64,000 bases of DNA from Caballeronia novacaledonica (GCF_900258035.1 NZ_OGTP01000005.1:186001-250000), one strand, 5' to 3'. Shown: positions 47,401 to 55,758, numbered from the stretch's first letter. Notes: generated by a model from the sequence alone, not told the origin. Made by a program: numbers and translations.

Positions 47401-50400
47401 CCTCAAGCTGGATCAGCTCGCCGAGTAAGGCGCGATAGCTCAGGCCCGTCGAGTCGTCTACGCGATGGAGCGCTTGATGTTGTCGGTCGAGTTCGCCTTC
47501 CAGCGTTTCGATTCTCGCTGCCATGCGTTCGCGTTGGCGCACCCAGGTATTGTCAAACGACGAACCTCGAATGATGGCGTCAAGCTGCTCCCGGACAGCC
47601 CTGATCGTCGGCTCGCGGTCCTTGTTCACGTCATTGACCATGACGATGCGGTCACCTAGCCCTTCCGCAACTAGCCGCTTGTGTACCACCTCCAATGCAG
47701 CGTGCTTCTGGCACACGATCAGCAGGCTCTTGCCGCGTCCAATCGCGTCCGCAACCATGTTGACAATGGTCTGGCTCTTCCCGGTTCCCGGAGGGCCCTC
47801 AACGAGGAGACCGGGACCCTTCCGAGCCTGCATGATTGCAGACTCCTGCGACGGGTCGCTGGCCACGGTCAGAAAGCGCTCGATTTCGCTGGCTGACGCT
47901 TCGGGTGTCTCGTAGGCCGACTTGTCTTTGAGACGGAGCATCGATTCGAGCGCGGTCCCGGAGGGCGACAATACCTTCAATTGGCGCAGGTCTTCACCAA
48001 TCGCCTGGCCAGCGAAATCCACGTGGAAGAAGACGCCGGCACACGCAATCCGAAGTTCGCCCACCGGCACGTCGGCCGTGGGAGATGGCAGGGCGCTGAG
48101 TTGGCGACGATCGGAATTTGCCAGCAACCCAAATGCGTCGACCACATCGGCGACTTTGAGCGCCGAGCGTCCGAGTACATCGTCCGCTGCGGCCCGCCAT
48201 GCCTTTACCGAGTCCCGGCCGAGCAAACCTTCGAGCGCCGGGTTCAGCCGCACTTCCTCTCGCTCTCCGTCGAATGCTAGTGCAACCTGACCGCGAGCAC
48301 CTAGCTCCATCAGCAGCTTGACCGGCCAGAGCAGAACGGGTGCAATGCGCGGGCGCGAACCGCTCCGACCATCCTTGTAGTGCAGGAACGGGAACCCGAG
48401 GTAGAGGCCGTCAATGCCGGTATCCCGCTTGTACAGAGACGTCTGTCTGAAGAGCGTATTCAGCCGGTTTTCCAGCGTCGCATTGGCGCCGAAAACAGCA
48501 GGGTCCACCGAAACCGACTGCGCATTGCGCTGAAGGAGGTGCTCAAGCAGCGTCGCGCTCGAGTAACGCTCGCCGTTTAGTTCGTGGACATCCACCCGGC
48601 CAGTCGTTTTGCCAATGGTCATTCGCACCAACGGGCCGCGCAACACAGTCGTGGCGACTTTCTTCTCGAAGAACTCCAGGATTTGCGAGACGTATTGCTG
48701 CTTTTGGGGCTCCAACCACTGCTCCGCAGGCACCGAGAGCAGGACAAGCACCTCGTGCAGCGGCAAGCGGCGTTCAAGGCGGAAATGCTCAGCCCACTCG
48801 TCAATTGACCGATTCCCGGTTCGAGCGAAGCCCGCGATCCGATCGTCAACCTTCCGGAAGAGCTCTGCCCGGGCAAGCGCAAGCTCCGCCTGAGCCGCCT
48901 CCCGGTCGAACGCAAGAACTTGTTCCCGCTCGGCTACGTCAGCGGCCTGGTTGAGAATCTCCTCAACTGACCGGAACTGCGAAATCTTTGCGCTCAGAAG
49001 AACGATTAGGTCTTCCTCGCTAACAATTCTGCGCTCCGAGAGTGATAAGAGGCCCGAGTGAGTGGAGTCGGGCAGAAGGAGCCGCCGCTCTTCCCATTGC
49101 GCTGCCAACTGTGCTCGCGAAGTGGAGAGCACCCCGACGCGCACCATGTCCTCGTCTAGTTCGATGGCGTGATTGTGCGCACGCGTGCGGACTTCCTCGG
49201 CCCGCCGCCGAAGGCGCGAGAGCCATGTCTCTGTGTGCAGTCGCTCAAGGAACGAGGGTACCGAGCCCGTCACGAGGTCATAGCCCTCAAGCGGGTTTCG
49301 AAGCAGCCATCCTGGCGTAACTATGTCGCCACGCAGGATCAGTGGCATTTCCGGGTTCAGAAGCTTAAGCGCGATCATCAGACGGCAATCGTCGTCAACG
49401 CCGTCAAGTTGCACAGCCTGACGCAGGCCGGCGAGCTCCTTAGACGGAAGGCCAGCTTCTTCCGCCCATGTGGCGATCACGCCACGATTCAGGTGGTCGC
49501 GGGCTTCGTCCCAGTTTTCGCGGTCCGCAGCCGCGAGTGCAAACACGGTGGGCTTGTGATAGAGCCGTGGGCCGAGTGAGATGCTTGCGCCTTCAGCCGT
49601 ATCAGTCTCGGAAATCGCTGCAGATGGCGCATCGACGTGCTTGCCTTCGAGCCAATCCTTGACTTGCGCCCACTGCCATCGCTGATGGCGGTCGCGTGCC
49701 AGCAGACCGCGCAGAAGAAGGTTAAGGGCGGGGTCAAGGTCGTCCGGGAGCGTGACCCCGTTCGCCAGCACGTGAATCAAAAACGCACGTGGATTGATAC
49801 CCTCAAAGCATTTTCCCTCGGTCAACTGCTCAAGCAGGATCATGCCGAGGCTCCACCAGTCCGAAGCAGCAGCAACACCGCCGGCGATGGCTTCAGGCGC
49901 CATGTAGCGGGTCGTTTCGAGCGGAGAAACGATGTCGAGGTCGAATTCCGACAACCGGGCCGAGCCGAATCCGCTGATCACTAGATCGAGTGGCCCGCGA
50001 CTCCGCACAAGCAACGTGCCCGGCCGGAGGTCACGATGCCGCAAGCCAGCTTCGGAGAAAGAGTTGAGCGCCCGTCCGAGTTCGTCGACGACATGGCGAA
50101 TCGTCGCCATGTCCCGCACCGCGATACCCACGTCAGCAAGCGTGCCACCACTGAGCTCTTCGGCGACTTCATAAGCCCGGGTATCCCAACGACCGGTCGC
50201 GATGATTTCAGGGACGTGCTCACGCGGAAGGCGACGGACAACGTCGTAGACAGACGGGTCTGGCTCGGCACCGTCGCGGTAGAGCGTCAGAACCGCTTGT
50301 CGGTTGGTATCGCAGTGCTGCACTACATAGCGCTCTCGCACGCCGTCGGTACTGGAAATCTGTCTGAGAAGGCGCCAACCGTCGATTTGAGTCTCGTTCG

Positions 50401-50773
50401 TCTGCGGCAGCGTGGTTTCATCGTCTCGGACGACGCGCTCGACTTCGTCGGTGCCCCGGTCGCGGTGCTCATCGTCTGCTGCCGTAGCGGGGTCGGCCCC
50501 GCACTCAAGACACATCAGGTCACCGTCATTCATCGGGTGCCCGTTAGTGCACAGCAGTTGTGGCTCGACATCCGCAGAGCAATCCGCTTCGTTTCTGTCG
50601 TTGTTTGCGTGTTCGGCTGTGACCACCTCTTGGGGTCGCCACCCCGGCGCTCGAATCGGCAGGCCGGACAAGTCCCAGTTGCACGTGACTTCGGCAACGG
50701 TGCCTGCGCAGAACCATTCCTCTACAGACCGCTCGGTCTTGCAGTTCGGGCAAAAACGCATCATTGCTGACAT
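44447..50773 (-). CDS. Zn-ribbon/pseudokinase/SF1 helicase/MTES_1575-like nuclease giant protein
   Basis: A 2108-residue multidomain protein. In order: a zinc-ribbon-like region (CPNC at 8-11, CTNGHP and CLECG at 75-92); a Ser/Thr kinase-like domain at about 131-380; and a DUF4011-like segment at about 765-850 (LYLGFPFLHYKD, RIAPVLLWPVKL). Then comes a UPF1/DNA2-type SF1 helicase: Walker A GPPGTGKS at 993-1000, DEAS at 1656-1659, GDEKQMPP at 1680, VENVQGDERDVI at 1879 and NVAVTRARKK at 1921. A C-terminal restriction-endonuclease fold of the MTES_1575 type follows from about 2026 (LDFAIAD, IECDAPRHH, TLHRVSSQAW). The kinase has HRDLRPGT instead of HRDxxxxN, GFG instead of DFG and no clear VAIK Lys, so it is probably catalytically dead. 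It lies 8 bases after the radical-SAM gene. Confidence 0.93.
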   Translation of the reverse strand: MSAMMRFCPNCKTERSVEEWFCAGTVAEVTCNWDLSGLPIRAPGWRPQEVVTAEHANNDRNEADCSADVEPQLLCTNGHPMNDGDLMCLECGADPATAADDEHRDRGTDEVERVVRDDETTLPQTNETQIDGWRLLRQISSTDGVRERYVVQHCDTNRQAVLTLYRDGAEPDPSVYDVVRRLPREHVPEIIATGRWDTRAYEVAEELSGGTLADVGIAVRDMATIRHVVDELGRALNSFSEAGLRHRDLRPGTLLVRSRGPLDLVISGFGSARLSEFDLDIVSPLETTRYMAPEAIAGGVAAASDWWSLGMILLEQLTEGKCFEGINPRAFLIHVLANGVTLPDDLDPALNLLLRGLLARDRHQRWQWAQVKDWLEGKHVDAPSAAISETDTAEGASISLGPRLYHKPTVFALAAADRENWDEARDHLNRGVIATWAEEAGLPSKELAGLRQAVQLDGVDDDCRLMIALKLLNPEMPLILRGDIVTPGWLLRNPLEGYDLVTGSVPSFLERLHTETWLSRLRRRAEEVRTRAHNHAIELDEDMVRVGVLSTSRAQLAAQWEERRLLLPDSTHSGLLSLSERRIVSEEDLIVLLSAKISQFRSVEEILNQAADVAEREQVLAFDREAAQAELALARAELFRKVDDRIAGFARTGNRSIDEWAEHFRLERRLPLHEVLVLLSVPAEQWLEPQKQQYVSQILEFFEKKVATTVLRGPLVRMTIGKTTGRVDVHELNGERYSSATLLEHLLQRNAQSVSVDPAVFGANATLENRLNTLFRQTSLYKRDTGIDGLYLGFPFLHYKDGRSGSRPRIAPVLLWPVKLLMELGARGQVALAFDGEREEVRLNPALEGLLGRDSVKAWRAAADDVLGRSALKVADVVDAFGLLANSDRRQLSALPSPTADVPVGELRIACAGVFFHVDFAGQAIGEDLRQLKVLSPSGTALESMLRLKDKSAYETPEASASEIERFLTVASDPSQESAIMQARKGPGLLVEGPPGTGKSQTIVNMVADAIGRGKSLLIVCQKHAALEVVHKRLVAEGLGDRIVMVNDVNKDREPTIRAVREQLDAIIRGSSFDNTWVRQRERMAARIETLEGELDRQHQALHRVDDSTGLSYRALLGELIQLEAGSAPVSVPQLRAKLAGLDISALTTLEEQCAPLARYWLPAKFEGSALAQLKSFATDPATVEEFNAVFASFREAEQLRVDTLAAHPARFDVDDPAPYRAWLDTNAGRLVSLDETQRKRLAQWLPLFRPADKADAPGHQHYAVLKQLHQELSEIDGAAFDKTLSPALTQLGNAELNDIEARAALATRAPTLFSRLNPGTYIRRSGLKKYLANCGAPTTDDALRVLLAAARLEQQWRPKREALNATSRSLHLDTIEPACGPTLAEECRARLRQLEEVRELAQHLAIAPRGDEFDSAVMTGDQTHVKQLLDGFETAFVRYNARQHSLNALSGLEEWISPELVDACRRAIAENVSYQAPLNRINDAVPTLAAYQQFRARSKHLNAQALELFAVMRTHEAALASVPPKDLDWEVRRLINREARLGWKRRFEQENPELLLDQTETAAKVEALAGADDEMRQLNREVLRNGIDRSKLGSVRDWEDVTRLSGRRSRRLREFVELGAGLGLMTLRPVWMMNPDVASRVLPLKSNLFDSVVYDEASQMPVEYAIPTLFRGGVSVVSGDEKQMPPAKFFSGRTDSDETEIYDGEQPDEDATEEERELFEDTWNRREIKDCPDLLQLARSSLPVTTLQIHYRSAYRELIGYSNAAFYDNELSVPVRHPEATIREIKPLELIPVNGIYERQTNSDEADRVVEYLAELWKLPFDQRPSVGVVTFNLKQANLIEERLELRAEEDEEFRNAYREESDRSDGGEDMGVFVKNVENVQGDERDVIIFSTTFGRNSQGAFKRFFGVLGQKGGERRLNVAVTRARKKVVLVTSMPIRDISDLLNTKRKPAIPRDYLQGYLEYARAMSNGELPTGRALLGRMSSERAHLKLEENGEADGFASDVLEYLRELGLSPAIAQEGDAFGLDFAIADLETGLYAIGIECDAPRHHLLQRARAREIWRPSVLRRAIPTLHRVSSQAWYHEPAAEKARLKAAIDAALKTEVIA

Positions 50774-50781
50774 TTCCTGTC

Positions 50782-51426
50782 TTATCGGTTTTGCGCTTTA
50801 TCGGCGCTGATCTGGACGCTGTGGCCCTGCTTCGTCAATAGGTCTCTCAATCGCTGAAAATCGTTCCGATTCGGTATCCCCGCGAACCAGACGCTACCGT
50901 CCTCATCGAACATGACGTCCAGCGACTTATCGCCCTTGCATAGGTCGCGTTCATATTGCGAAAACCTCTCCCGACCGAGCTCCGTGAGGAAGTGCATGCG
51001 CTGATTATCGCTACCTCGCAGTGGTCGCGTATGTGGAGCATCGAGTTCGAATGGATCAGTAATGAGCGCATCGATCAAACCTTCCGTCTGCGCAAGAATG
51101 CCTGCGAGCGACTCAATGGGGTGACCGCTGTAGACGAGAATATCGCTGGAAGACCGCTCGCGCAGTGCGCGGACGAGCGCAACGAGGGCATCCGGCTGAT
51201 CAAAGGGCTCGCCACCCGAGATGGTAAAACCATCCGCGTGAGGTAGCCATGTGCAAACTTGCTCCACGACCAGTTCGAGAGTGGTTTTTCCGCCAATGAC
51301 GGCCCACGTATCTGCTGAAATACACCCCGGGCAGCGAATACTGCAGCCTTGAAACCATATGCCGATACGTTGACCTGGCCCCAAAGACGTAACGGGAAAG
51401 TGCAAGCGTGATAGATGGATGTCCAT
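50782..51426 (-). CDS. Radical-SAM activase-like protein (NrdG/PflA-type)
   Basis: A 214-residue short radical-SAM protein. The cluster motif is CSIRCPGC (Cys28, Cys32, Cys35; CX3CX2C), preceded by GQRIGIWFQG as in anaerobic ribonucleotide reductase activators. SAM-contacting GGEP lies at residues 71-74 in FTISGGEPFDQPDALV. No glycyl-radical enzyme gene is present in the window, so the usual activase job has no visible partner. It starts 3 bases after the AAA+ stop and ends 8 bases before the helicase start, so it is embedded in the operon. A role in modifying a nucleotide, peptide or operon protein is inferred only. Confidence 0.9.
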   Translation of the reverse strand: MDIHLSRLHFPVTSLGPGQRIGIWFQGCSIRCPGCISADTWAVIGGKTTLELVVEQVCTWLPHADGFTISGGEPFDQPDALVALVRALRERSSSDILVYSGHPIESLAGILAQTEGLIDALITDPFELDAPHTRPLRGSDNQRMHFLTELGRERFSQYERDLCKGDKSLDVMFDEDGSVWFAGIPNRNDFQRLRDLLTKQGHSVQISADKAQNR

Positions 51427-51429
51427 GGC

Positions 51430-53253
51430 CTAAAGCTTTTGCAACTGCAGCTCACCGCTTGAGATACCTCTAATCAGGAACCGGTCGCCCGTCTTCGCGT
51501 CCTGGTCGAACAGGCCTCGTGCGAGCGGATTGATAAGGTGGGCCTCGATCTGGTTACGGATTCCACGACCGCCATTGGAGAGGTCGCCGAGGCACCGTTG
51601 CTGAAGCGCCACTCTGGAAAGCTGTTCGAGTTCGACGGCCATACCTTGTGATGCAATATCCTCAAGCACAACGCACACCATCTGGTCGAAAATCTCTTGC
51701 GCGACGTCGTCCCGGATAAAATCGAAAACGATGATGTTCTCGCCAATCCGGTTAAGGATTTCGGGCCGGTTGAGCACCAACTTGAAGTGTCGCTCGATCT
51801 CGCCGAGCACCTTTTCCTCCATCTCATCAAGGGAATCGGTGGCAAGCGCGTTAGGCACGCGTTGGCCCAATTCGTCCTCGCGGTAGATACCGAGATTAGA
51901 GGTGAAGATGATCAATGCCTCGGAGAAGTAGACCCTGTCACCACGACCGGATGTGAGCACGCCATCATCGAGAATCTGCAGGAACTTGTCGAGAATCCGT
52001 GGGTGTGCCTTCTCGATTTCGTCGAAAAGCACCACGCTAAACGGTCGCTCTCGAATCGCATTCGTCAATTCGCCGCCGACGTCATAACCGACATACCCGG
52101 GCGGCGCACCGATGAGGCGCTGGTCTGAATGCTCCGAGCTGAACTCGGACATGTCAAAGCGAATATAGGCGCTCTCGTCTCCAAACAGAAGACCGGTGAG
52201 CGTTTTCGCGAGCTCGGTCTTTCCGACACCAGTTGGCCCGGCGAGAAATGCGACGCCGCGTGGCCGGTTGCCCTTGCGTTGCGAACCTACGCCGGTCATC
52301 GCACGCTTGACAAGGTCTAGCATATGCGTTACCGCATGAGCTTGTCCCTTCACGCGCTTGCGGATAACGGGTTCTGCGTTGCGTATCTTCTCGCGCCCAA
52401 TCAGAAGCCACGGGTCCTCCGTCACGCCGACCTTGTAACGCCTCACGGCATCAGAGATTTTCTCGATGGAGACGTTTTCGACTCGGGCGAGCGTAGCGAT
52501 CGCGTTCATATCGGCTAGCAACAGGCCCTCGCTTCCGTCGACAAACGCCGACTCGGCTTCCTCGAGGGTCGTCGGCGAAGCTCCCTGCGAGCCTGGTACG
52601 CCGCGCAGAAGTGCGCCCGAAAGCGCACGCCGGGCAGCGCTGTCGGGTTTGGATACCGGGATATGTCGGATGCGCGGGTTGCCGATGAGCAGCCAATCGG
52701 GCAAGTCGCCTTCCTTGTCGACGACCCAGATCACAGTGTTAAAGAAGGGACGTCGTTGCTCGCCTGCCGGACGAGCGCTGACCGCGTGCGCGAGCACGAG
52801 CGCCCGCGTAAAGAGGTTGTGTTCTGCCGCGCTCAAAGACTCCGTCCGAACAGCGAGTCGCGAGGCGAAGTCAACGACTAGCGCTATTGGTTGCCCGGTC
52901 AGGGCAGTGAGGCGCTCAAGACAAGCCGCAAGCGCATCGATCCCGCCAGGCGCGGCACCGCCGACCGGCGTCAGACCAAGACGGTGTAACGTCTCATCGC
53001 CGCGCTCATCAGCAGGCACGCGCCCTTCGGGAACAGTAAAGCCGGACACAGGATTCCAAACCACCAACTGGGCGTAACCCGCCTCCCTGAGATTGTCAGC
53101 CAGCGCGCTCACGAGAGGCTGGGCCGTTACCACCCCGGGTGCCACCTCACAGGCTTGGAGGTCGCGAACGTTTCCGGACAGAACGAACTGGCTCTTCAAT
53201 GGCAGAAAGCGCAGCAGATCCCTCAACCAGCGGGGCTTCACATAGGCGGACAT
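51430..53253 (-). CDS. ClpA/ClpB-D2-like AAA+ ATPase with degenerate N-terminal AAA domain
   Basis: A 607-residue ATPase. The C-terminal half is a clear Clp/Hsp100 D2-type module: Walker A GPTGVGKT (339-346), pore loop PPGYVGYD (about 386-389), Walker B VVLFDEIEKAHP (407-414), sensor 1 in FTSNLG and sensor 2 GRGIRN near the end. The N-terminal half (LKSQFVLSGNVRDL, then IALVVDFASRL with no Walker A) looks like a decayed or regulatory AAA domain. There is no ClpP-binding IGF/L loop that I recognise. ATG 53253 (MSAYVKPRWLRDLL) is chosen, but the frame is open to 53481 and no strong ribosome binding site is visible. It is the first gene of the operon. Confidence 0.92.
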   Translation of the reverse strand: MSAYVKPRWLRDLLRFLPLKSQFVLSGNVRDLQACEVAPGVVTAQPLVSALADNLREAGYAQLVVWNPVSGFTVPEGRVPADERGDETLHRLGLTPVGGAAPGGIDALAACLERLTALTGQPIALVVDFASRLAVRTESLSAAEHNLFTRALVLAHAVSARPAGEQRRPFFNTVIWVVDKEGDLPDWLLIGNPRIRHIPVSKPDSAARRALSGALLRGVPGSQGASPTTLEEAESAFVDGSEGLLLADMNAIATLARVENVSIEKISDAVRRYKVGVTEDPWLLIGREKIRNAEPVIRKRVKGQAHAVTHMLDLVKRAMTGVGSQRKGNRPRGVAFLAGPTGVGKTELAKTLTGLLFGDESAYIRFDMSEFSSEHSDQRLIGAPPGYVGYDVGGELTNAIRERPFSVVLFDEIEKAHPRILDKFLQILDDGVLTSGRGDRVYFSEALIIFTSNLGIYREDELGQRVPNALATDSLDEMEEKVLGEIERHFKLVLNRPEILNRIGENIIVFDFIRDDVAQEIFDQMVCVVLEDIASQGMAVELEQLSRVALQQRCLGDLSNGGRGIRNQIEAHLINPLARGLFDQDAKTGDRFLIRGISSGELQLQKL

Positions 53254-53593
53254 GGCTTCGCGAAATGCTTGGAAATAGGCCAAAACGTTATCATATCCGG
53301 TGCCCCGAGATATGCGTACCGCATGACATCGGCGATTTTCACTGCGTCTGCTGGACAATCCTCGATTAGCGAGCAGTGATTGTCTTGCGTGAGCGCGAAC
53401 GTATCGTGGGCGAGATCGACCCAGGTGGCTCAAAACGACGGAGCAGGGTGCGCACTTCGGATTGGAACAGATCTCCGCCAAAGCGTCTGCAAACGTGCAC
53501 TACTACTGCAACTTTCAAGCCACGAAAGCGTTAGTGGTTGCTGCCCTTGTATGCGATACTTCGCCAAAAAATAGGTCAATACGGGGCGTCGTC
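53254..53593. other. Divergent promoter region, AAA operon / DUF4236 gene
   Basis: 340 bases between two divergent genes. The AAA frame remains open through 53481, and the plus-strand frame is open from 53462, so one start could lie further out. No palindrome or strong promoter was recognised. Confidence 0.5.
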
Positions 53594-54763
53594 ATGGGGT
53601 TGTCATTCAGAAAATCGGTTAAGGCGGGGCCGTTCCGCTTCAATCTCTCCGGTTCTGGCGTTGGGGTGTCTGTTGGCGTGCCGGGATTCAGGATTGGTAC
53701 CGGGCCGCGCGGCAATTACGTATCAATGTCTGGCGGTGGATTCACCTACCGCACGTCGCTTGGTTCACGGAACCCTCGTCCCGCACCTCTCCCTCAGCCA
53801 ACGCCTCGGTCTTCCGAAGACGCGGAGCCTCGTCAGGGCCAGCGATTCATTCCCAGCGGGAGCGCTACTGTCGCACCGCTCGAAGTCATTCAGTCGGCCG
53901 ACATTCGACAACTTTCCGACACCGATTCCGCGGACTTGGTTGAGGAGATCAACACTAAGCGGAGCAAGTTCGCCGTCTGGTACTGGCCCCTCCTACTGCT
54001 TGCTGCGCTTTGGCTGAAAGTGCTACAGGCTGACGGCGATCCCAACACGGTTTTGGTTGGCGTGCTGGCGGTACTGTCGATAGTCGTTGGCATCGGGTGC
54101 TTTTGGCTGTACATGTGGGATGAAGCCCGCCGAAGCATCGTGCTCTTTTTCGATTTTGACGACAGCGCAGCACAGACGTACGAACATGTTCTGAGTGCCT
54201 TTGAAGAGCTGCGGAGTTGCCGCGCATCATGGCGTATTTTGGCAAGCGGACGAGTGCTTGACGGACGATATAACGCTGGCGCAGGGGAGACGCTCAAGCG
54301 TAAGACTGCATCACTTGGCACGGGAGGGGTCAAGCATGTTAAATGCAACATCGACGTGCCTTGGTTGTCGGCAGGCTCCAATACGTTCTACTTCTACCCG
54401 GATCGCATCTTCATAGTCAGCGGGAAACAGGTGGCTGTGTGTACGTACGAGTTGTTGGGTGTGGGCGCACGATTGACAAGGTTCATTGAGACAGACGGGG
54501 TCCCGTCCGACTCTCAGGTCGTCGGACAAACTTGGCGCTTCGTCAACAAGAATGGCTCGCCAGACCGCCGTTTCAAGGACAATCGCCAGATTCCGATAGC
54601 ACAGTACGAAGAGCTACAGTTGTCGTCGGCGCAAGGCATACAAGAGCTCTACCAGTTCTCGAGAGTTGGCACGGCTGGGTCTTTCGCGGACTCGTTGTCA
54701 CAGCTTGGCCGATACGGACAAAGTTCCGCAAGCGCATCCATCGGTCGTCGCGTACGAATTTGA
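53594..54763 (+). CDS. DUF4236 domain membrane protein
   Basis: A 389-residue protein. Residues 1-50 are a DUF4236 domain (MGLSFRKSVKAGPFRFNLSG, then GVSVGVPGFRIGTGPRG). A Pro-rich linker follows, then two adjacent hydrophobic helices around FAVWYWPLLLLAALWL and TVLVGVLAVLSIVVGIGCFW, then a 240-residue soluble domain (for example HVLSAFEELRSCRASWRILA). The ATG at 53594 is required to place DUF4236 at the N terminus as in the family; the frame itself opens earlier. It is divergent to the AAA/helicase operon and could be a membrane sensor or effector for it (inference from position only). Confidence 0.85.
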   Translation: MGLSFRKSVKAGPFRFNLSGSGVGVSVGVPGFRIGTGPRGNYVSMSGGGFTYRTSLGSRNPRPAPLPQPTPRSSEDAEPRQGQRFIPSGSATVAPLEVIQSADIRQLSDTDSADLVEEINTKRSKFAVWYWPLLLLAALWLKVLQADGDPNTVLVGVLAVLSIVVGIGCFWLYMWDEARRSIVLFFDFDDSAAQTYEHVLSAFEELRSCRASWRILASGRVLDGRYNAGAGETLKRKTASLGTGGVKHVKCNIDVPWLSAGSNTFYFYPDRIFIVSGKQVAVCTYELLGVGARLTRFIETDGVPSDSQVVGQTWRFVNKNGSPDRRFKDNRQIPIAQYEELQLSSAQGIQELYQFSRVGTAGSFADSLSQLGRYGQSSASASIGRRVRI

Positions 54764-55161
54764 CTTGAGGAGATTGTGGCAACATGAAAGAGTCGAAAAC
54801 CGACGTCTGTCCTGGTTGCCCTTTGTCGCAGAGCGAGCGATTGTTTCCGGCGGGGGCGCGGGAGCCGAGGCTTCGGAGCCGCAGGCGGCTGAGGTTCGAG
54901 AGGTGTCGGAAATAGGGTGGCGGCAAAGAATGGTGCATCCAACAAAGCCGAAGCCAGCAAAGAAATCGCCAAAGATGACCGCGCCTTTCCAATCGGTGAT
55001 GAACGCAGCCTGTCGTCGGGGCGTAGCTGCAATCCGGGGTGCGGCTGTTCTCAAAGATCGCGCGATTCGCAGCGCAGCCACGCGACACGAATGCAGAAAT
55101 GGAGCGCAGCCGGGACGATGCGCAAACGCCACAATCCCATCGTCAGATTGCCCCGGTCCTC
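54764..55161. other. Gene-free stretch
   Basis: About 400 bases between convergent genes. An ATG frame at 54784 (MKESKTDVCPGCPLS...) begins like a zinc-ribbon protein but turns into Arg-rich nonsense and stops after 43 codons, which suggests a frameshifted remnant. Other frames are not protein-like. Confidence 0.4.
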
Positions 55162-55758
55162 TCAGGCGTTGCAGCCGTCCGTTTGCCGCTCAGCCAACAC
55201 CCGGTTGCGCCAGGTCCGGGCGACGCTAGTTCCGATTCGTTCGAACTCAACCCCATTTGCAATGCACTCGAGGCAATGCAATTCCTGCAGGGCGCCTTCG
55301 CCGCAGCGCTTGCCAAGCCGTTCGGCGAATCTCAGCTCTGCTCCGAGCTTCCGCTTGCGAAGCTCTTCGCATATCCAATCGGCGGCTGCTTGCCATTCAG
55401 TTGGACGAGCTTCTTCGGCGACACCCAACATCATCTCAGCATTTGCTTCGTCGAATGCATTGGAATGCAGAATTTCTTGGACTTCGCGCAGTACATCATC
55501 AGCACTCCAGTTCGGCTTCTGCACGGCAGAACGCCAATCGGGAAAACGCTCTGAGATGGCTTCGACGAGCGCTGGCATGTCGAAGTCGCGCCAAAATCTC
55601 GGTAGCGGCCTGTACGCAAATTCGAACGCGAGAAACAGGTGGCCCGCGTTCACGTGGGCGTCTCCGAGGCCACAGTCGGTCATGAAATCGATAATGGCTT
55701 TTGCTACTTCGTTGTGAGTGTTCGTGGCAGCTTGTTGGTTAGGTTCTATGGTGCTCAT
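55162..55758 (-). CDS. Hypothetical helical protein
   Basis: A 198-residue soluble, acidic, mostly helical protein with HVNAGHLFLAFEFAYRPLPR, DMPALVEAISERFPDW and WICEELRKRKLGAELRFAER. No family recognised. ATG 55758 (MSTIEPNQQAATNTH) is preferred to a TTG at 55803, though no ribosome binding site is evident for either. It lies 126 bases downstream of the HEPN/Toprim-like gene on the same strand, so it may be its co-transcribed partner. Confidence 0.7.
   Translation of the reverse strand: MSTIEPNQQAATNTHNEVAKAIIDFMTDCGLGDAHVNAGHLFLAFEFAYRPLPRFWRDFDMPALVEAISERFPDWRSAVQKPNWSADDVLREVQEILHSNAFDEANAEMMLGVAEEARPTEWQAAADWICEELRKRKLGAELRFAERLGKRCGEGALQELHCLECIANGVEFERIGTSVARTWRNRVLAERQTDGCNA

Noticed and set aside
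50036-50770. 244-codon plus-strand frame opposite the pseudokinase region
   Set aside because: Antisense shadow; the minus strand reads through recognisable zinc-ribbon and kinase-like sequence.
44447-50773. Identification of the giant protein as a standard Mokosh helicase
   Set aside because: Mokosh couples an STK-helicase with a PLD-type nuclease. Here the kinase is degenerate, the nuclease is MTES_1575-like, and radical-SAM and Clp-type genes are linked. Kept as an analogy only.
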